From Microvirga calopogonii (lineage in GTDB: Bacteria > Pseudomonadota > Alphaproteobacteria > Rhizobiales > Beijerinckiaceae): a DNA stretch of 52,675 nt. Below the pieces are notes generated by a model. The model had not been told where the DNA came from, did not search any database, and was given only the letters and a program-made list of their open reading frames with translations. The stretch covers positions 1-52,675 of the forward strand of contig NZ_QDGA01000033.1 in NCBI RefSeq assembly GCF_003347665.1, in the 5' to 3' direction. Position numbers and translations under genes: made by a program. Shown piece after piece: positions 1-10,066 of this stretch (positions are counted from its first letter, which is position 1; each line of letters opens with the position of its first letter).

Positions 1-549
<549 letters not shown>

Positions 550-886
550 TCAACGTCTGCAATAGGCAAGCTCAACTCACCGAGACGTTCAACCCTCCAG
601 ACCACGGCTCGGGAAGGTCTCCCTTTGGCACGCCTGAGACGCTAGAGATTGGTTCGCTTTAGCGCTTGAGAGCCGACATTCGTTCGGTGGCCGGAACGTG
701 AAAGTTTGACCCAAACCAGACCATCCGATGGTAGGCATGAAACGAGATGGAAGCGACGCTCGCTGCGTGGTATTCCACAACGCCGGTGAGCAGGGTTTGA
801 TGGCTCCCGGCCATCGCCGAACACGAGTGGACCCCGTGGGCACACGCATGGAAGGTCACAGCGTGCTACGTTGGTGCGGCTTTGGA
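550..886. other. Gene-free stretch
   Basis: About 340 bases between the transporter ATPase and the convergent GntR gene. Short open frames occur on both strands but none has family-like sequence or a ribosome-binding site. No clear terminator hairpin or repeat was seen. Confidence 0.5.
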
Positions 887-1582
887 TCAACGAGCGGCAC
901 CGGGTGGAAACACGTCGTCGGCAAATGTCATCAGGTGGTGGCGGAGGATCTCGCACGCACGGGCAGCGTCCCTCTTGATGGAATACTCGGCAAGGATCCT
1001 GTGCTCGTCGATGCGCTGCACCCGCTGCAAGTGCTCCCGAGGCTTGCGGTTCTTGAGCATCAGGTGGCGGTACCGGAAGCCCTGGTCGTAAAGAACATCG
1101 AGGAAGGCCAACATGCGCGGCGAACCGCAGGCCGAGATCAGCGCCATATGAAAGGCCTTGTGGACCGCGTCGAATCCCGTGGCCGCCTCACGCGCGTCCT
1201 CCGGCGCCCAGGACATGTAGTTCACGAGACGATGGAGTGTCGCGACGACCCCGGCCTCCCACTGGTCGTCGCCATGCTCGATGGACAGACGCAGAGCTTC
1301 CATCTCAAGCGGGAGGCGGGTGCGGATGATATCCATGAGGTCGGCCGGGCTCATGTCCGCAACGCGGAAGCCACGCTGGTCGATCACCTTTACCAACCCC
1401 CGGGCGATCAGCCTGGACAGCCCCTCACGCAAGGGCGTCGACCCGATCCCGGTCTTTGCGACCAGGTCCCGGATGTTGAGCCGCTCGCCCGGCTGGAGTT
1501 CGCCGGCCAAGATCTGGGCCGCAATGTGCTCGGCCGCCTTGGCAGCTAGGCTATCCGACGACTGAAGGGGGAGGGCATCCAT
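887..1582 (-). CDS. GntR family transcriptional regulator, FCD-type
   Basis: Predicted cytoplasmic repressor of the divergent catabolic operon. The N-terminal winged helix-turn-helix spans about residues 10-75 (AAEHIAAQILAGELQPGERL, then TPLREGLSRLIARGLV). The C-terminal helical FCD effector domain (about 85-215) has the usual spaced histidines, as in DAVHKAFHMALISACGS. The start at 1582 (MDALPL) is preferred over one at 1624 because a perfect 16-bp palindrome at 1593-1608 would otherwise be coding; at 1582 it sits 11 bases upstream as an operator. That arrangement suggests autoregulation plus control of the BKACE gene. The effector is unknown but probably an acid from this pathway. Confidence 0.88.
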   Translation of the reverse strand: MDALPLQSSDSLAAKAAEHIAAQILAGELQPGERLNIRDLVAKTGIGSTPLREGLSRLIARGLVKVIDQRGFRVADMSPADLMDIIRTRLPLEMEALRLSIEHGDDQWEAGVVATLHRLVNYMSWAPEDAREAATGFDAVHKAFHMALISACGSPRMLAFLDVLYDQGFRYRHLMLKNRKPREHLQRVQRIDEHRILAEYSIKRDAARACEILRHHLMTFADDVFPPGAAR

Positions 1583-1592
1583 GTTCACCGCC

Positions 1593-1608
1593 AAAATATC
1601 GATATTTT
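1593..1608. promoter_or_regulatory. Perfect 16-bp palindrome, candidate GntR operator
   Basis: AAAATATCGATATTTT is its own reverse complement. It lies between the divergent GntR regulator and the BKACE gene in an unusually AT-rich stretch. Position and symmetry suit a dimeric regulator. That GntR itself binds here is inference. Confidence 0.6.
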
Positions 1609-1703
1609 CTGTTTTGATGCACAAATTTAGTGTTTACATATTTTAGCCTCCCGCTATCGTGAGCGTCAACAACAGCCAAAAGTGCGTTCACAGGGAGATG
1701 CCC

Positions 1704-2612
1704 GTGCCCAACAAAAAAATCGTGATCGTCGCCGCCCTCAATGGCGGAATGCAGCGCGATCGAGACGGCGCCAAGGTGCCGATCACCCCGGCTGAGATCG
1801 CAGAGGATGCCTACCTCTGCTACAAGGCAGGCGCCGCGATCATCCATGTCCATGCCCGCGACGAAAGTGGCCGGAACACGGGCGACCCGGTGGTCTATAG
1901 CGAGATCATTAGGCGCATCCGGGACAAGTGCGACGTCCTGATCCAGACCACAAATGGCATCGGCGTTCGTCGCGATCCCACGACAGGCGACTTCATCTGG
2001 CCGACCGACGACGAGCGCCTTGCCCTCCTGAACATCGAGCCGCGCCCCGACCTCTACGGCATCGCAGCGGGTTCCATGGACTTCTATCATCCGGAGGGCG
2101 GCTATCCGGGCGAGACCCCGTATATGAACTCGCCCAACTTCCTGCGCACGACCCTGCCTCATGTCTACCGGATCGGCTCGACCGTCGAGTTCGAGCTGAC
2201 AGAGGTCAATGTGGTGCATCGCCTGTCCCGCCTTGCGGACGAGGGAATCATCGACCGCCATGCCAGTAACCTGTGGATGCTCCACGGCGGTGGCATCGGC
2301 AACACCCCGCCGACGGCGCGGGCCCTGGTCTACTCGCGTGACGAACAGGAGCGTCTTTTCCCCAACGCGAAGTGGGGCGTCCTCGGCGCCGGCCGTGCCC
2401 AGTTCACGATGGCGGCTCTCGGGCTTGCCATGAACTGCGACACGGTCCGTGTCGGCTTCGAGGACAACATCTACCTGCCGAATGGCGAGCCCGGACGACG
2501 TAACCACGATCTCGTGGAGGCTGCCGTCAGGCTCGCGGGTTCCCTTGCGCGCGACCCTGCAACCCCGGCGGAGGCGAGAACCGTGTTCGGTCTCAAGGAT
2601 CCCGCACGCTAG
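1704..2612 (+). CDS. Beta-keto acid cleavage enzyme (BKACE, DUF849)
   Basis: BKACE enzymes are zinc-dependent and condense a beta-keto acid with acetyl-CoA, yielding acetoacetate and a new CoA ester. Visible family marks are the N-terminal KIVIVAALNGG strand, the metal-binding HVHARD motif, HGGGIGNTPP, and the C-terminal VRVGFEDNIYLPNG. The product of about 302 residues is family-typical. A GTG start at 1704 is preferred: AGGGAG at 1692-1697 is six bases upstream, whereas an ATG at 1698 abuts it; a GTG at 1659 is also in frame. The exact keto acid cannot be read from sequence. The neighbours (FAH-family protein, MFS permease) fit catabolism of an aromatic or carboxylic acid. Confidence 0.9.
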   Translation: MPNKKIVIVAALNGGMQRDRDGAKVPITPAEIAEDAYLCYKAGAAIIHVHARDESGRNTGDPVVYSEIIRRIRDKCDVLIQTTNGIGVRRDPTTGDFIWPTDDERLALLNIEPRPDLYGIAAGSMDFYHPEGGYPGETPYMNSPNFLRTTLPHVYRIGSTVEFELTEVNVVHRLSRLADEGIIDRHASNLWMLHGGGIGNTPPTARALVYSRDEQERLFPNAKWGVLGAGRAQFTMAALGLAMNCDTVRVGFEDNIYLPNGEPGRRNHDLVEAAVRLAGSLARDPATPAEARTVFGLKDPAR

Positions 2613-2793
2613 ATCGTCTGGAGAGCCGCGCCCGTTGCCTTTCGGCCGGAAGGGCTGAGGACCAGGGTCGTCTCTCCAGACTTCCACCAGCGATATCACC
2701 GTGCCCGCTGCACGAACCTGCCTTCCATGAGGCGGGACAGGATCCGTGCGTCGAGGCTCACCCAAGGAATGAAGACATGGGACATCAGACACC

Positions 2794-3777
2794 ATGAAGC
2801 TGGCCACGCTCTCTGACGGCAGCCGTGACGGAAGGCTTGTCGTCGTTTCCAGGGATTTGACGCTGGCGGCTCTTGCCGAGCCGCGCACGCTTCAGAACGC
2901 GCTCGATGCGTGGGACGAGGCCTTGCCAGCCCTGAACGACCTCTATCGGAGGCTGAACCACCGTGAGGTCGCTGGCGCATTTGCGTTCGAGACGTCCCAT
3001 TGTCTGGCGCCGTTGCCGCGAGCCTACCAGTGGCTCGATGCATCGGCATTCCTGGCCCATGGCGAGTTGATGGCCAAGGCCTTCCGGATCAACAACCCCC
3101 AGGGCGCCACGCCGCTCGTCTACCAGGGTGCTTCCGACCGAATGCTGGGCCCCGCGCAGGACGTTCCGTTCCCAAGCGTTGAGCACGGCATCGACTTCGA
3201 GGGCGAGTTCGGTGTCATCCTCGGCGATGTCCCGATGATGGCGACGGCTGAGGAAGCCCAGAAGGCAATCCGCCTTCTGGTCCTGATCAATGACTGGTCC
3301 TTGCGCACCCTTGCACCCTCCGAGATGAAAACCGGGTTTGGCTGGATCGCGGCCAAGCCCGCCACGAGCTTCGGACCCGTTGCGGTCACGCCGGACGAAC
3401 TCGGTGATCGTTGGGTCGACGGGCGGATCCACCTACCACTTCATGTATCGCTCAACGGCCGACGCTTCGGTGAACCGTTCGGCGGTGCCATGGACTTCGG
3501 ATTCCCTGACATCATTCGGCATGTCACGGCCACCCGTGCGCTGGGAGCCGGCACGATTCTCGGATCCGGTACCGTCTCGGAAGGCGACCCGGACCGCGTT
3601 GGCTCCGCCTGCATTGCAGAGCGACGTGGGTTCGAAATCATTCAATCCAATGCAGCGACGACGGATTTCTTGAGCTTCGGCGATACCGTCCGGATCGAGG
3701 CCTTGGGTCAAGATGGTCAATCGATCTTCGGCGCGATCGACCAGACGGTCGTCCGGAATCCGGTACGGCCGGACTGA
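2794..3777 (+). CDS. Fumarylacetoacetate hydrolase family protein
   Basis: Member of the FAH superfamily, which hydrolyses, hydrates or decarboxylates beta-dicarbonyl or 2-oxo acids made by aromatic ring cleavage. The 327-residue protein has an N-terminal cap and the catalytic fold from about residue 110, with the metal-binding acidic cluster DFEGE near residues 134-138, then LINDWSLR and GSGTVSEG. It lies about 180 bases after the BKACE gene on the same strand with no obvious terminator between them, so co-transcription is plausible. No strong ribosome-binding site precedes the ATG. The precise activity (hydrolase, hydratase or decarboxylase) cannot be settled from sequence. Confidence 0.9.
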   Translation: MKLATLSDGSRDGRLVVVSRDLTLAALAEPRTLQNALDAWDEALPALNDLYRRLNHREVAGAFAFETSHCLAPLPRAYQWLDASAFLAHGELMAKAFRINNPQGATPLVYQGASDRMLGPAQDVPFPSVEHGIDFEGEFGVILGDVPMMATAEEAQKAIRLLVLINDWSLRTLAPSEMKTGFGWIAAKPATSFGPVAVTPDELGDRWVDGRIHLPLHVSLNGRRFGEPFGGAMDFGFPDIIRHVTATRALGAGTILGSGTVSEGDPDRVGSACIAERRGFEIIQSNAATTDFLSFGDTVRIEALGQDGQSIFGAIDQTVVRNPVRPD

Positions 3778-3863
3778 TCCTATACAGACGCTCGAGCATA
3801 CGGTCGCAGAACATAACGAAAATGGCCGTTCTGCCGAGGTAGTCACAACTAAGGGAGGGTTTC

Positions 3864-5195
3864 ATGTACAACGTGAGGGTAGCCGAGGTGGGGACCGCGG
3901 CAGTCGACGAAGGCCGGATCTTTCAAAAAACGTTCTGGCGCATCGTGCCGTTGCTCGTTGCAGGGTACTGCGTCGCGTTCCTCGATCGCGTCAACATCGG
4001 CTTCACGCAATTGCAGATGGGAAATGCCGTTGGCATCAATGCCGCGCAGTTCGGGTTTGCGGCCGGCATCTTCTTCCTGACCTACGCGCTGCTGGAACTC
4101 CCCAGCAACCTGCTGTTTCAGCGTATCGGCGCCCGCAAGACCTTCCTGCGCATCATGTTCCTCTGGGGCTTGGTCGTCATTGCCACCGCCTGGGTCACCT
4201 CGGCGACCCAGTTCTATATCCTGCGCTTGCTGCTGGGAGCCTTCGAGGCCGGCTTCTTCCCGGGCGTGGTGCTCTACCTGACCTGGTGGTTCCCCAGTGC
4301 CCAGCGCGGCCGGGTGACGGCGGTCATCTTCCTCGCGCTCCCGCTGGGCGGTACGATCGTCGGCCCACTCACAGGTGCCATCATGAGCGGACTCGACGGA
4401 GCCCTTGGCTTGCAGGGGTGGCAATGGGTCTTCATCGTCCAAGGCATTCCGGCCTGCCTCCTGGGCATCATGTGCTACCTCTACCTGCACGAAAGCCCGC
4501 AGACGGCTCCGTGGCTGACGGATTCGGAGAAGGCTCACCTGCTCGAAAAACTGCGGCAGGACGAGGAGCGGGCGCCTGCCAAGTCGGGTCATCCGGGTGC
4601 GGCAACGTTGAAGGATCCTGTCGCCTATCTGCTGGCCTTCGTTTACTTCGTGCCGACTTGCGGGTTCTACCTTTTCAACTTCTGGCTTCCGACCCTCATC
4701 CGCGAGAGCGGCGTGTCGCAGATCATGAACATTGGCCTTCTCTCAACGATCCCCATGCTGTGCGGAATTGCCGGCCTCCTGGCGATGAACTTCAGCTCCG
4801 ACTTCTTCAAGGAACGCCGCTGGCATCTGGTTGCCTGCTTCCTCCTGGCCGCCGGCGGATTGCTGATGGCAGCATGGCTCAAAGGATCGACCTACACGCT
4901 CCTGGCATCTCTGTGCGTGGCCAATATCGGGCTGACGGCGCTGGGGCCGCTCTTCTGGACCTTGCCGCCGACCTACTTCGGGCGGGCCGCCGCGGCAACG
5001 GGAATCGCGCTGGTGAGCACGATCGGAATCACGGCTGGCTTCGTGAGCCCATCCGTCCTGGGCTACATCAAGGCCCAGACGGGCGACCTGACACTGGGCA
5101 TATACGGCATCGCGGCGCTGCTTCTGATCTGTGTTCCGCTGCTGATCTGGACCGTGCCGGACCGCGCGATGCGGGTCGGCGGAACGACGGATTGA
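3864..5195 (+). CDS. MFS transporter, anion:cation symporter (ACS) family
   Basis: Inner-membrane permease of 443 residues with about 12 hydrophobic segments. The first helix region YCVAFLDRVNIGFTQLQM and the downstream LLFQRIGARKTF are typical of the ACS family, which takes up organic anions such as aromatic acids, tartrate or hexuronates. AAGGGAGGG precedes the ATG, and the gene follows the FAH-family gene by 86 bases. It probably imports the acid that the upstream enzymes degrade. Substrate specificity is inferred only from context. Confidence 0.92.
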   Translation: MYNVRVAEVGTAAVDEGRIFQKTFWRIVPLLVAGYCVAFLDRVNIGFTQLQMGNAVGINAAQFGFAAGIFFLTYALLELPSNLLFQRIGARKTFLRIMFLWGLVVIATAWVTSATQFYILRLLLGAFEAGFFPGVVLYLTWWFPSAQRGRVTAVIFLALPLGGTIVGPLTGAIMSGLDGALGLQGWQWVFIVQGIPACLLGIMCYLYLHESPQTAPWLTDSEKAHLLEKLRQDEERAPAKSGHPGAATLKDPVAYLLAFVYFVPTCGFYLFNFWLPTLIRESGVSQIMNIGLLSTIPMLCGIAGLLAMNFSSDFFKERRWHLVACFLLAAGGLLMAAWLKGSTYTLLASLCVANIGLTALGPLFWTLPPTYFGRAAAATGIALVSTIGITAGFVSPSVLGYIKAQTGDLTLGIYGIAALLLICVPLLIWTVPDRAMRVGGTTD

Positions 5196-5332
5196 GTTGG
5201 GTACAAGGCGGTCAGGTAGCGTGAAGCCGTGAACTGCCACATTGGTTCGTTCGCGGCTTCGCCACAGCACGCTCAAGTGCGCTGTTCAGACCGACCGAAA
5301 GGTAATCACCAACGCTGCGGCACGAGGCGAAT

Positions 5333-6223
5333 GTGGCGAACGGCACGATTCCGACCTATGCCCTGTACGGAGAGGCCACGGACGCCCCCGGCGTGGGCTG
5401 GATCCACTGCGAGTCGATTCAGGCCCGCAGTCGTTTGCATGACTATGTCATCCAGCCGCACCGCCATCAGACGCTGTTCCAGATCCTTCACCTGACGCAA
5501 GGCAGCGGTCACTTGCTCGTCGACGGACAGGGCATAGGGATCGACCCGCCCTGCATCGTCACGCTGCCGCCAATGGTGGTCCATGGCTACACCTTCACGC
5601 CGGACGTGGAAGGCACCGTCATGACCGTGTTCGCCAATCGCGTTGCCGAGATCCTGGGCGCCACTGCCGACCTGGCGGAAAACTTCCGGTCGGTCCAGAT
5701 CGTTGCGGTCGAAGGCCACCATGATCTCGCCCATAGCCTTAATTCGGATATCGACGCGATCGTGTCCGAGTTGCAGGCGCATGCGCCCGTACGGCGCCAG
5801 ACCATGGAGGCACGGCTGTTCCTGATCATGGTCGCGCTGTACCGCGTGCAGAAAAGGAAGAGCCAGCCTCCATCGAGCGAACCCTCCCGCTCCCGGGAGC
5901 ATGCCCTACGGTTCCGTCAGATCGTCGACCAGGATTATCGCAGCCATCGAAGAATCCCGTCATATGCCAGTCAGCTCGGCATTACCTCGACCCATCTCAA
6001 CCGGATCTGTCGCGAGACCTTCGGCGAAACCGCCTTGGGCCTGATCCATCAGAGGCTGGTGCTGGAGGCGAAGCGCTACCTAACGTTCACGACGTTGAGC
6101 GTTAAGGAAATCTCTTTTGCGCTTGGGTTCGAGGAGCCCGCTTACTTTACCCGCCTCTTCAAGCAAAAGACCGGCATGTCACCCATGACCTTCAGGGCCA
6201 TTCAGGCAACTGCGGCGAACTGA
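5333..6223 (+). CDS. AraC family transcriptional regulator
   Basis: Predicted DNA-binding activator of 296 residues. The N-terminal cupin-like sensing domain (about 20-130) contains HRHQTLFQILHLTQGSG. The C-terminal double helix-turn-helix (about 195-290) contains the AraC signature ending GFEEPAYFTRLFKQKTGMSP. The layout resembles PobR/HpaA-type regulators of hydroxylated aromatic acid catabolism. Translation probably starts at GTG 5333, with GAGG at 5324-5327. It sits between the MFS permease and the tannase pair and may activate either; no operator was identified. Confidence 0.9.
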   Translation: MANGTIPTYALYGEATDAPGVGWIHCESIQARSRLHDYVIQPHRHQTLFQILHLTQGSGHLLVDGQGIGIDPPCIVTLPPMVVHGYTFTPDVEGTVMTVFANRVAEILGATADLAENFRSVQIVAVEGHHDLAHSLNSDIDAIVSELQAHAPVRRQTMEARLFLIMVALYRVQKRKSQPPSSEPSRSREHALRFRQIVDQDYRSHRRIPSYASQLGITSTHLNRICRETFGETALGLIHQRLVLEAKRYLTFTTLSVKEISFALGFEEPAYFTRLFKQKTGMSPMTFRAIQATAAN

Positions 6224-6646
6224 AGGCTCAGGGATTGCCAGACCCTGCCGCCTGGGACTAGGCCCAGTCCGAGGTATCAGCCGTATGGCGCGCGGATTGC
6301 CCTTCACAAGGTCGCTTTTGTGCACCGGCTGCTTCATGCGGCCTGATTGCCTGGAGTGTCGATACGCATTCCAGTGCGGTTGGGCGATGTTCGAAAAGTC
6401 CAGGAGAATGCAGGATTGATGCATTGATGGGTGGTTGGTGCCCCGTACACTCGCCTCATGCCCGGATCAAAGGTGAATACACCTGATCCCCAGGTTCACT
6501 TCAGGAGCCGCAACAGCCGGTCGCCGACCCGTGGGCGGCGCGCTGCATCGATCCGTCCTAGCGTGCCGCTCGTGTTCCGAGGCGGCAGCCGAGTGATCTT
6601 GCGTCCAAATCGAGCCAACGAGAACGCAGACGAGGGAGTATACGCC
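6224..6646. other. Intergenic region upstream of the tannase pair
   Basis: About 420 bases with no supported gene. It must hold the tannase promoter, but no confident -35/-10 pair or operator could be picked out. An in-frame extension of the following gene (from 6431) lacks a signal peptide and ribosome-binding site and is not used. Confidence 0.45.
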
Positions 6647-8320
6647 ATGAGAAAACGCCACCTGAGACATGCCTTGCTGACGCTCGCGGGGATTGCTAGC
6701 GCGACGCAGGCAGGCGCGCAGACAGAATCCAGCACGAAGCCGGCCGTTCAATGCAATTCGCTGAAGGAGATGCGCATCGCGCAGGGATCCATCGGCCTTC
6801 CGACGGGCGGGGCGGTCGTCACCTCCGCCGTTGCCAAGCCTGCGGCGGAGAAGAAGGTCACGCCAAACGGGATCCAGCTTGCCCTCCCTGAGTATTGTGA
6901 GGTGAGAGGGGTCATCAAGCCTGTCGATCCGAACGCACCGGACATCAACTTCCAGGTCAGCCTGCCGAGCGCCTGGAACCGTTATGCCATGCATTATGGC
7001 GGAGGCGGGATGAACGGCAATCTCGTGACCGGATTGTCCCAGCGATACCCCCAGCCGCTTGATGCCCCGCTGCCCATCTCGCGCGGCTATGCGACATTCG
7101 GGAGCGATTCCGGCCACACCAACAACGGCGGCGACTTTACCTTTGACTTCGCCCTCAATGACGAGGCGTTGAGGAACTTTGGCTTCGAGGCGCTGAAGAA
7201 GACGAAGGACGTCGCCTTCAGCGTGATCAACCGCTACTACGGCGCGTCACCGTCCAAGAGTTTCTTTGCCGGCCACTCGAATGGCGGCCGCGAGGCCCTG
7301 ATGGTCGCACAGCGCTTTCCGTCCGACTATGACGGCGTCCTCGCCGTCACCCCTGTGCTGAACTTCACCGGCATCCAGCTCAGCGGCAACCGGCTTGTCG
7401 CAGCCCTCTCCGACGGCGGTTGGTTGACGAACGCGAAGATCGATCTGCTGACGAAATCCTCGCTTGAGGCCTGTGACGAGTCGGACGGCATCAAGGACCA
7501 GATCATCGGTCGGTACATGGGCTGCAAGCACGATCCGATCGTCCTGCGCTGCCCCGGCGGGAGCGACACCGGCCCCTCGTGCCTTTCGGACCTGGAGATC
7601 TCGACCGTCAAGATCTACCGTGAGCCGCATGTGTTGCCCTTCCAGCTTGCCTACGGTGTTACCGGCTTCGAGGGATTCGGCGTCTCGGGGCGGGAGAGCT
7701 TCAGGGACGGCTGGGCAACCTGGGTGACGGGGAAAGGGGCACCGGCTCGTCCGCAGCTTCCGGGTTCGGACCGTCCGCAGGGACAGGGCAACGTCCCGTT
7801 CTTCGGGCAGATGTTCGTTCGCTACTTCATTGCCCAGGATCCCGCGTTCGACACCTACAACTTCGATCCTCTGAAGTTCCGGGAGCGGATCCAGAAGGTG
7901 TCTGCCATCATCGACTCCACCAATCCCGACCTGTCGTCCTTCCTCGATCGCGGCGGCAAGCTGATCATCACCGACAATACCGGTGACTCGGCGCAGAGCG
8001 GATATAGCGGCATCGCCTACCATGATGCCGTCGCGAAGGTCGTCGGCCCTGACCGGCTTGCACAGGGCGTGCGCCTGTATATCGCCCCGGGCGGTTCCCA
8101 CTACGGGATCGGGACGCCGTCGAAGTTCGATGCGATCGGCTCTCTCGAGCGGTGGGTCGCCAGCGGTGAGGCGCCCGGGAACCTCGTGGTCGTCGACATG
8201 GGCCCGGCCACGCATGCGGTCGGCGCCTCCCGTCCGCTGTGCGAGCATCCCCGCTACCCCCACTACAGAGGGTCGGGCGATCCAGCCCGTGCGGAAAACT
8301 ACGAATGCCGGTCGTTCTAG
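6647..8320 (+). CDS. Tannase/feruloyl esterase family alpha/beta-hydrolase, copy 1
   Basis: Predicted exported esterase of 557 residues that would release phenolic acids from esters in the periplasm or outside the cell. The start at 6647 has GAGGGAG 8 bases upstream and gives a clean signal peptide (MRKRH, hydrophobic core, cleavage near TQAGAQ). The nucleophile is Ser211 in GHSNGGRE. The acid is probably the Asp in ITDNTGDS and the histidine that in GGSHYGIG. A calcium-loop-like CDESDGIKDQ is present. In classical tannases the residues beside the catalytic Ser and His are disulfide-linked cysteines; here they are His and Ser. A paralogue follows 51 bases downstream, probably in one operon. 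Confidence 0.9.
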   Translation: MRKRHLRHALLTLAGIASATQAGAQTESSTKPAVQCNSLKEMRIAQGSIGLPTGGAVVTSAVAKPAAEKKVTPNGIQLALPEYCEVRGVIKPVDPNAPDINFQVSLPSAWNRYAMHYGGGGMNGNLVTGLSQRYPQPLDAPLPISRGYATFGSDSGHTNNGGDFTFDFALNDEALRNFGFEALKKTKDVAFSVINRYYGASPSKSFFAGHSNGGREALMVAQRFPSDYDGVLAVTPVLNFTGIQLSGNRLVAALSDGGWLTNAKIDLLTKSSLEACDESDGIKDQIIGRYMGCKHDPIVLRCPGGSDTGPSCLSDLEISTVKIYREPHVLPFQLAYGVTGFEGFGVSGRESFRDGWATWVTGKGAPARPQLPGSDRPQGQGNVPFFGQMFVRYFIAQDPAFDTYNFDPLKFRERIQKVSAIIDSTNPDLSSFLDRGGKLIITDNTGDSAQSGYSGIAYHDAVAKVVGPDRLAQGVRLYIAPGGSHYGIGTPSKFDAIGSLERWVASGEAPGNLVVVDMGPATHAVGASRPLCEHPRYPHYRGSGDPARAENYECRSF

Positions 8321-8371
8321 GATCGGGGTATGCTGGAACAAAAGAACCGACGCAGCGAACAGGAGGAAGCA

Positions 8372-10066
8372 ATGAAGCCCATCATCTACGCTGTTGCAGC
8401 CGTTACAGCGATTGTCGGCCACGGCGCTCAAGCTCAGGACAAAACCACAACCGCACTCCAGCGATGCCAGGATCTGAAGGGCCTTGTGATTGCACCCGGT
8501 GACATCGGCCTCCCGGCAAAGGGAGCGTCGGTCACACAGGCCGACCGGGCTCCACTGGCGGAACCCAAGGCCTCTCCCGACGGTGAGTTCGGGCTCCCGA
8601 TCCCGGAGAGGTGCATCGTCCAGGGTCGGATCGAGCCCGTCGATCCCAATGCCCCGCCGGTCAACTTCAATGTCAACCTGCCCACCACCTGGAATGGCAA
8701 GGCCTTGCAATCCGGCGGCGGCGGTCTCGGTGGAGCCCTGATCACGGCTCCCAACCAGAAGGGCTCCGGCCGCTTCGACCCGATCCCGCTGGATCTGCCT
8801 TATCCCCTTACACTCGGCTATGTGACCTTCGGCGATGACGACGGCCATCAGGGATCGGATGTCAACTTCACGAAGAGCGACGAGGCGTTGCGGAACTGGG
8901 CATCCGACGCGCACAAGAAGACCCGCGACGTCGCCCTGACCATCATCAAGGCAGCCTATGGCAAGGCACCGGATCGCCTTTACTTCACGGGCGAGTCGGC
9001 GGGTGGCCGCGAGGCCGTGATCATGGCCCAGAAGTTCCCGCGCGACTACGACGGCATCATCGCCACGTCACCTGTGCTGGGCTGGTACGGGATCCACTTG
9101 GCGGACAATGCGATCCGCGACAGGCTGATCCAGGGTTGGCTGGATGCAAAGGCGATCTCTCTCATCGCCGAGAAGACCCGTGCCACTTGCGATGAAATTG
9201 ATGGTCTTAAAGACGGCATCATCGCCCGCTACATGGAATGTCCCAACAACGTTGCAAGCTTGCGATGCCCTGACGGCAGGCCCGGAGAGGGCTGCCTCTC
9301 AGATGCGCAGATCCTGGCCGTGAACGCCATCCGAGAGCCCTGGTCCATGATCGTGCCCCTGGCACACGGGGTCACGCGCTATGCCGGCTTCGGGGTCACC
9401 GGTGACGAGGATGGAGAACGCTACCAGTATGCGTTCTACACCGTCGGAACGGAACGACCGTCGCAGCCTCTGGAGCCCGGGCGGGGCTTCGAGTCGAAGC
9501 GCGGTGCCGTGCTCAACTTCTCGAACCTGCTGGTCCGTCACACGATCGCACAGGACCCGGGCTTTGACCCCTACCAGTTCGATCCGCGTCCCTATGCCAG
9601 GCGCATTCAGTACCTGTCGGCACTGTTCGACGCGACCAATCCGGACCTATCCGAGTTCCGCAATCGCGGCGGCAAGATGATCATCCTCCAGCCGTCCGCG
9701 GACAATGCGGTCGGGACACCGATGATCGCGGAGTATTACAGGTCCGTGGTTGCCAAGATGGGACAAAACGCGGCCGATGACGTCCTCCGCTTCTATGTCG
9801 GACATGGCGGCGGGCACAATGTCACGGGCACCTCGCAGGTGGATACTCTCACCCTCCTGGAGAACTGGGTCGAGAAGGGGGAGTCCCCACCCGATGCGGT
9901 GACGGCCTACAACGTCGAGACTTCTTCGCTCAAGCGCCTGCGGAGCATGCCGGCCTGCCGCTATCCGACCTATGCAAAGTACAATGGCTCAAGCGACCCG
10001 AACAGGGCGGAGAGCTTCACGTGCGAGAAGCGTCCCGATCCGCTCGCGTTTGATCCGAAGCCATAG
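8372..10066 (+). CDS. Tannase/feruloyl esterase family alpha/beta-hydrolase, copy 2
   Basis: Paralogue of the preceding gene: 564 residues, same order of motifs. AGGAGG at 8361-8366 selects ATG 8372, giving signal peptide MKPIIYAVAAVTAIVG with cleavage near AQAQ. The nucleophile is Ser209 in GESAGGRE, the calcium-loop-like motif is CDEIDGLKDG, and the C-terminal catalytic His lies in GHGGGHNVTG. The two cysteines of the canonical CS-D-HC motif are again absent, replaced by Glu and Gly. Tandem duplication followed by divergence suggests two ester specificities. Substrates are not determinable from sequence. Confidence 0.9.
   Translation: MKPIIYAVAAVTAIVGHGAQAQDKTTTALQRCQDLKGLVIAPGDIGLPAKGASVTQADRAPLAEPKASPDGEFGLPIPERCIVQGRIEPVDPNAPPVNFNVNLPTTWNGKALQSGGGGLGGALITAPNQKGSGRFDPIPLDLPYPLTLGYVTFGDDDGHQGSDVNFTKSDEALRNWASDAHKKTRDVALTIIKAAYGKAPDRLYFTGESAGGREAVIMAQKFPRDYDGIIATSPVLGWYGIHLADNAIRDRLIQGWLDAKAISLIAEKTRATCDEIDGLKDGIIARYMECPNNVASLRCPDGRPGEGCLSDAQILAVNAIREPWSMIVPLAHGVTRYAGFGVTGDEDGERYQYAFYTVGTERPSQPLEPGRGFESKRGAVLNFSNLLVRHTIAQDPGFDPYQFDPRPYARRIQYLSALFDATNPDLSEFRNRGGKMIILQPSADNAVGTPMIAEYYRSVVAKMGQNAADDVLRFYVGHGGGHNVTGTSQVDTLTLLENWVEKGESPPDAVTAYNVETSSLKRLRSMPACRYPTYAKYNGSSDPNRAESFTCEKRPDPLAFDPKP

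Noticed and set aside
3713..5224. A 503-codon plus-strand frame overlapping the MFS gene in another frame
   Set aside because: The MFS frame has regular hydrophobic helices and family motifs; the alternative is rich in Arg/Gly/His as expected from a shifted GC-rich reading.
7247..8914. A 555-codon minus-strand frame across both tannase genes
   Set aside because: It is antisense to clear hydrolase motifs, spans two separate genes and has no ribosome-binding site or family similarity.
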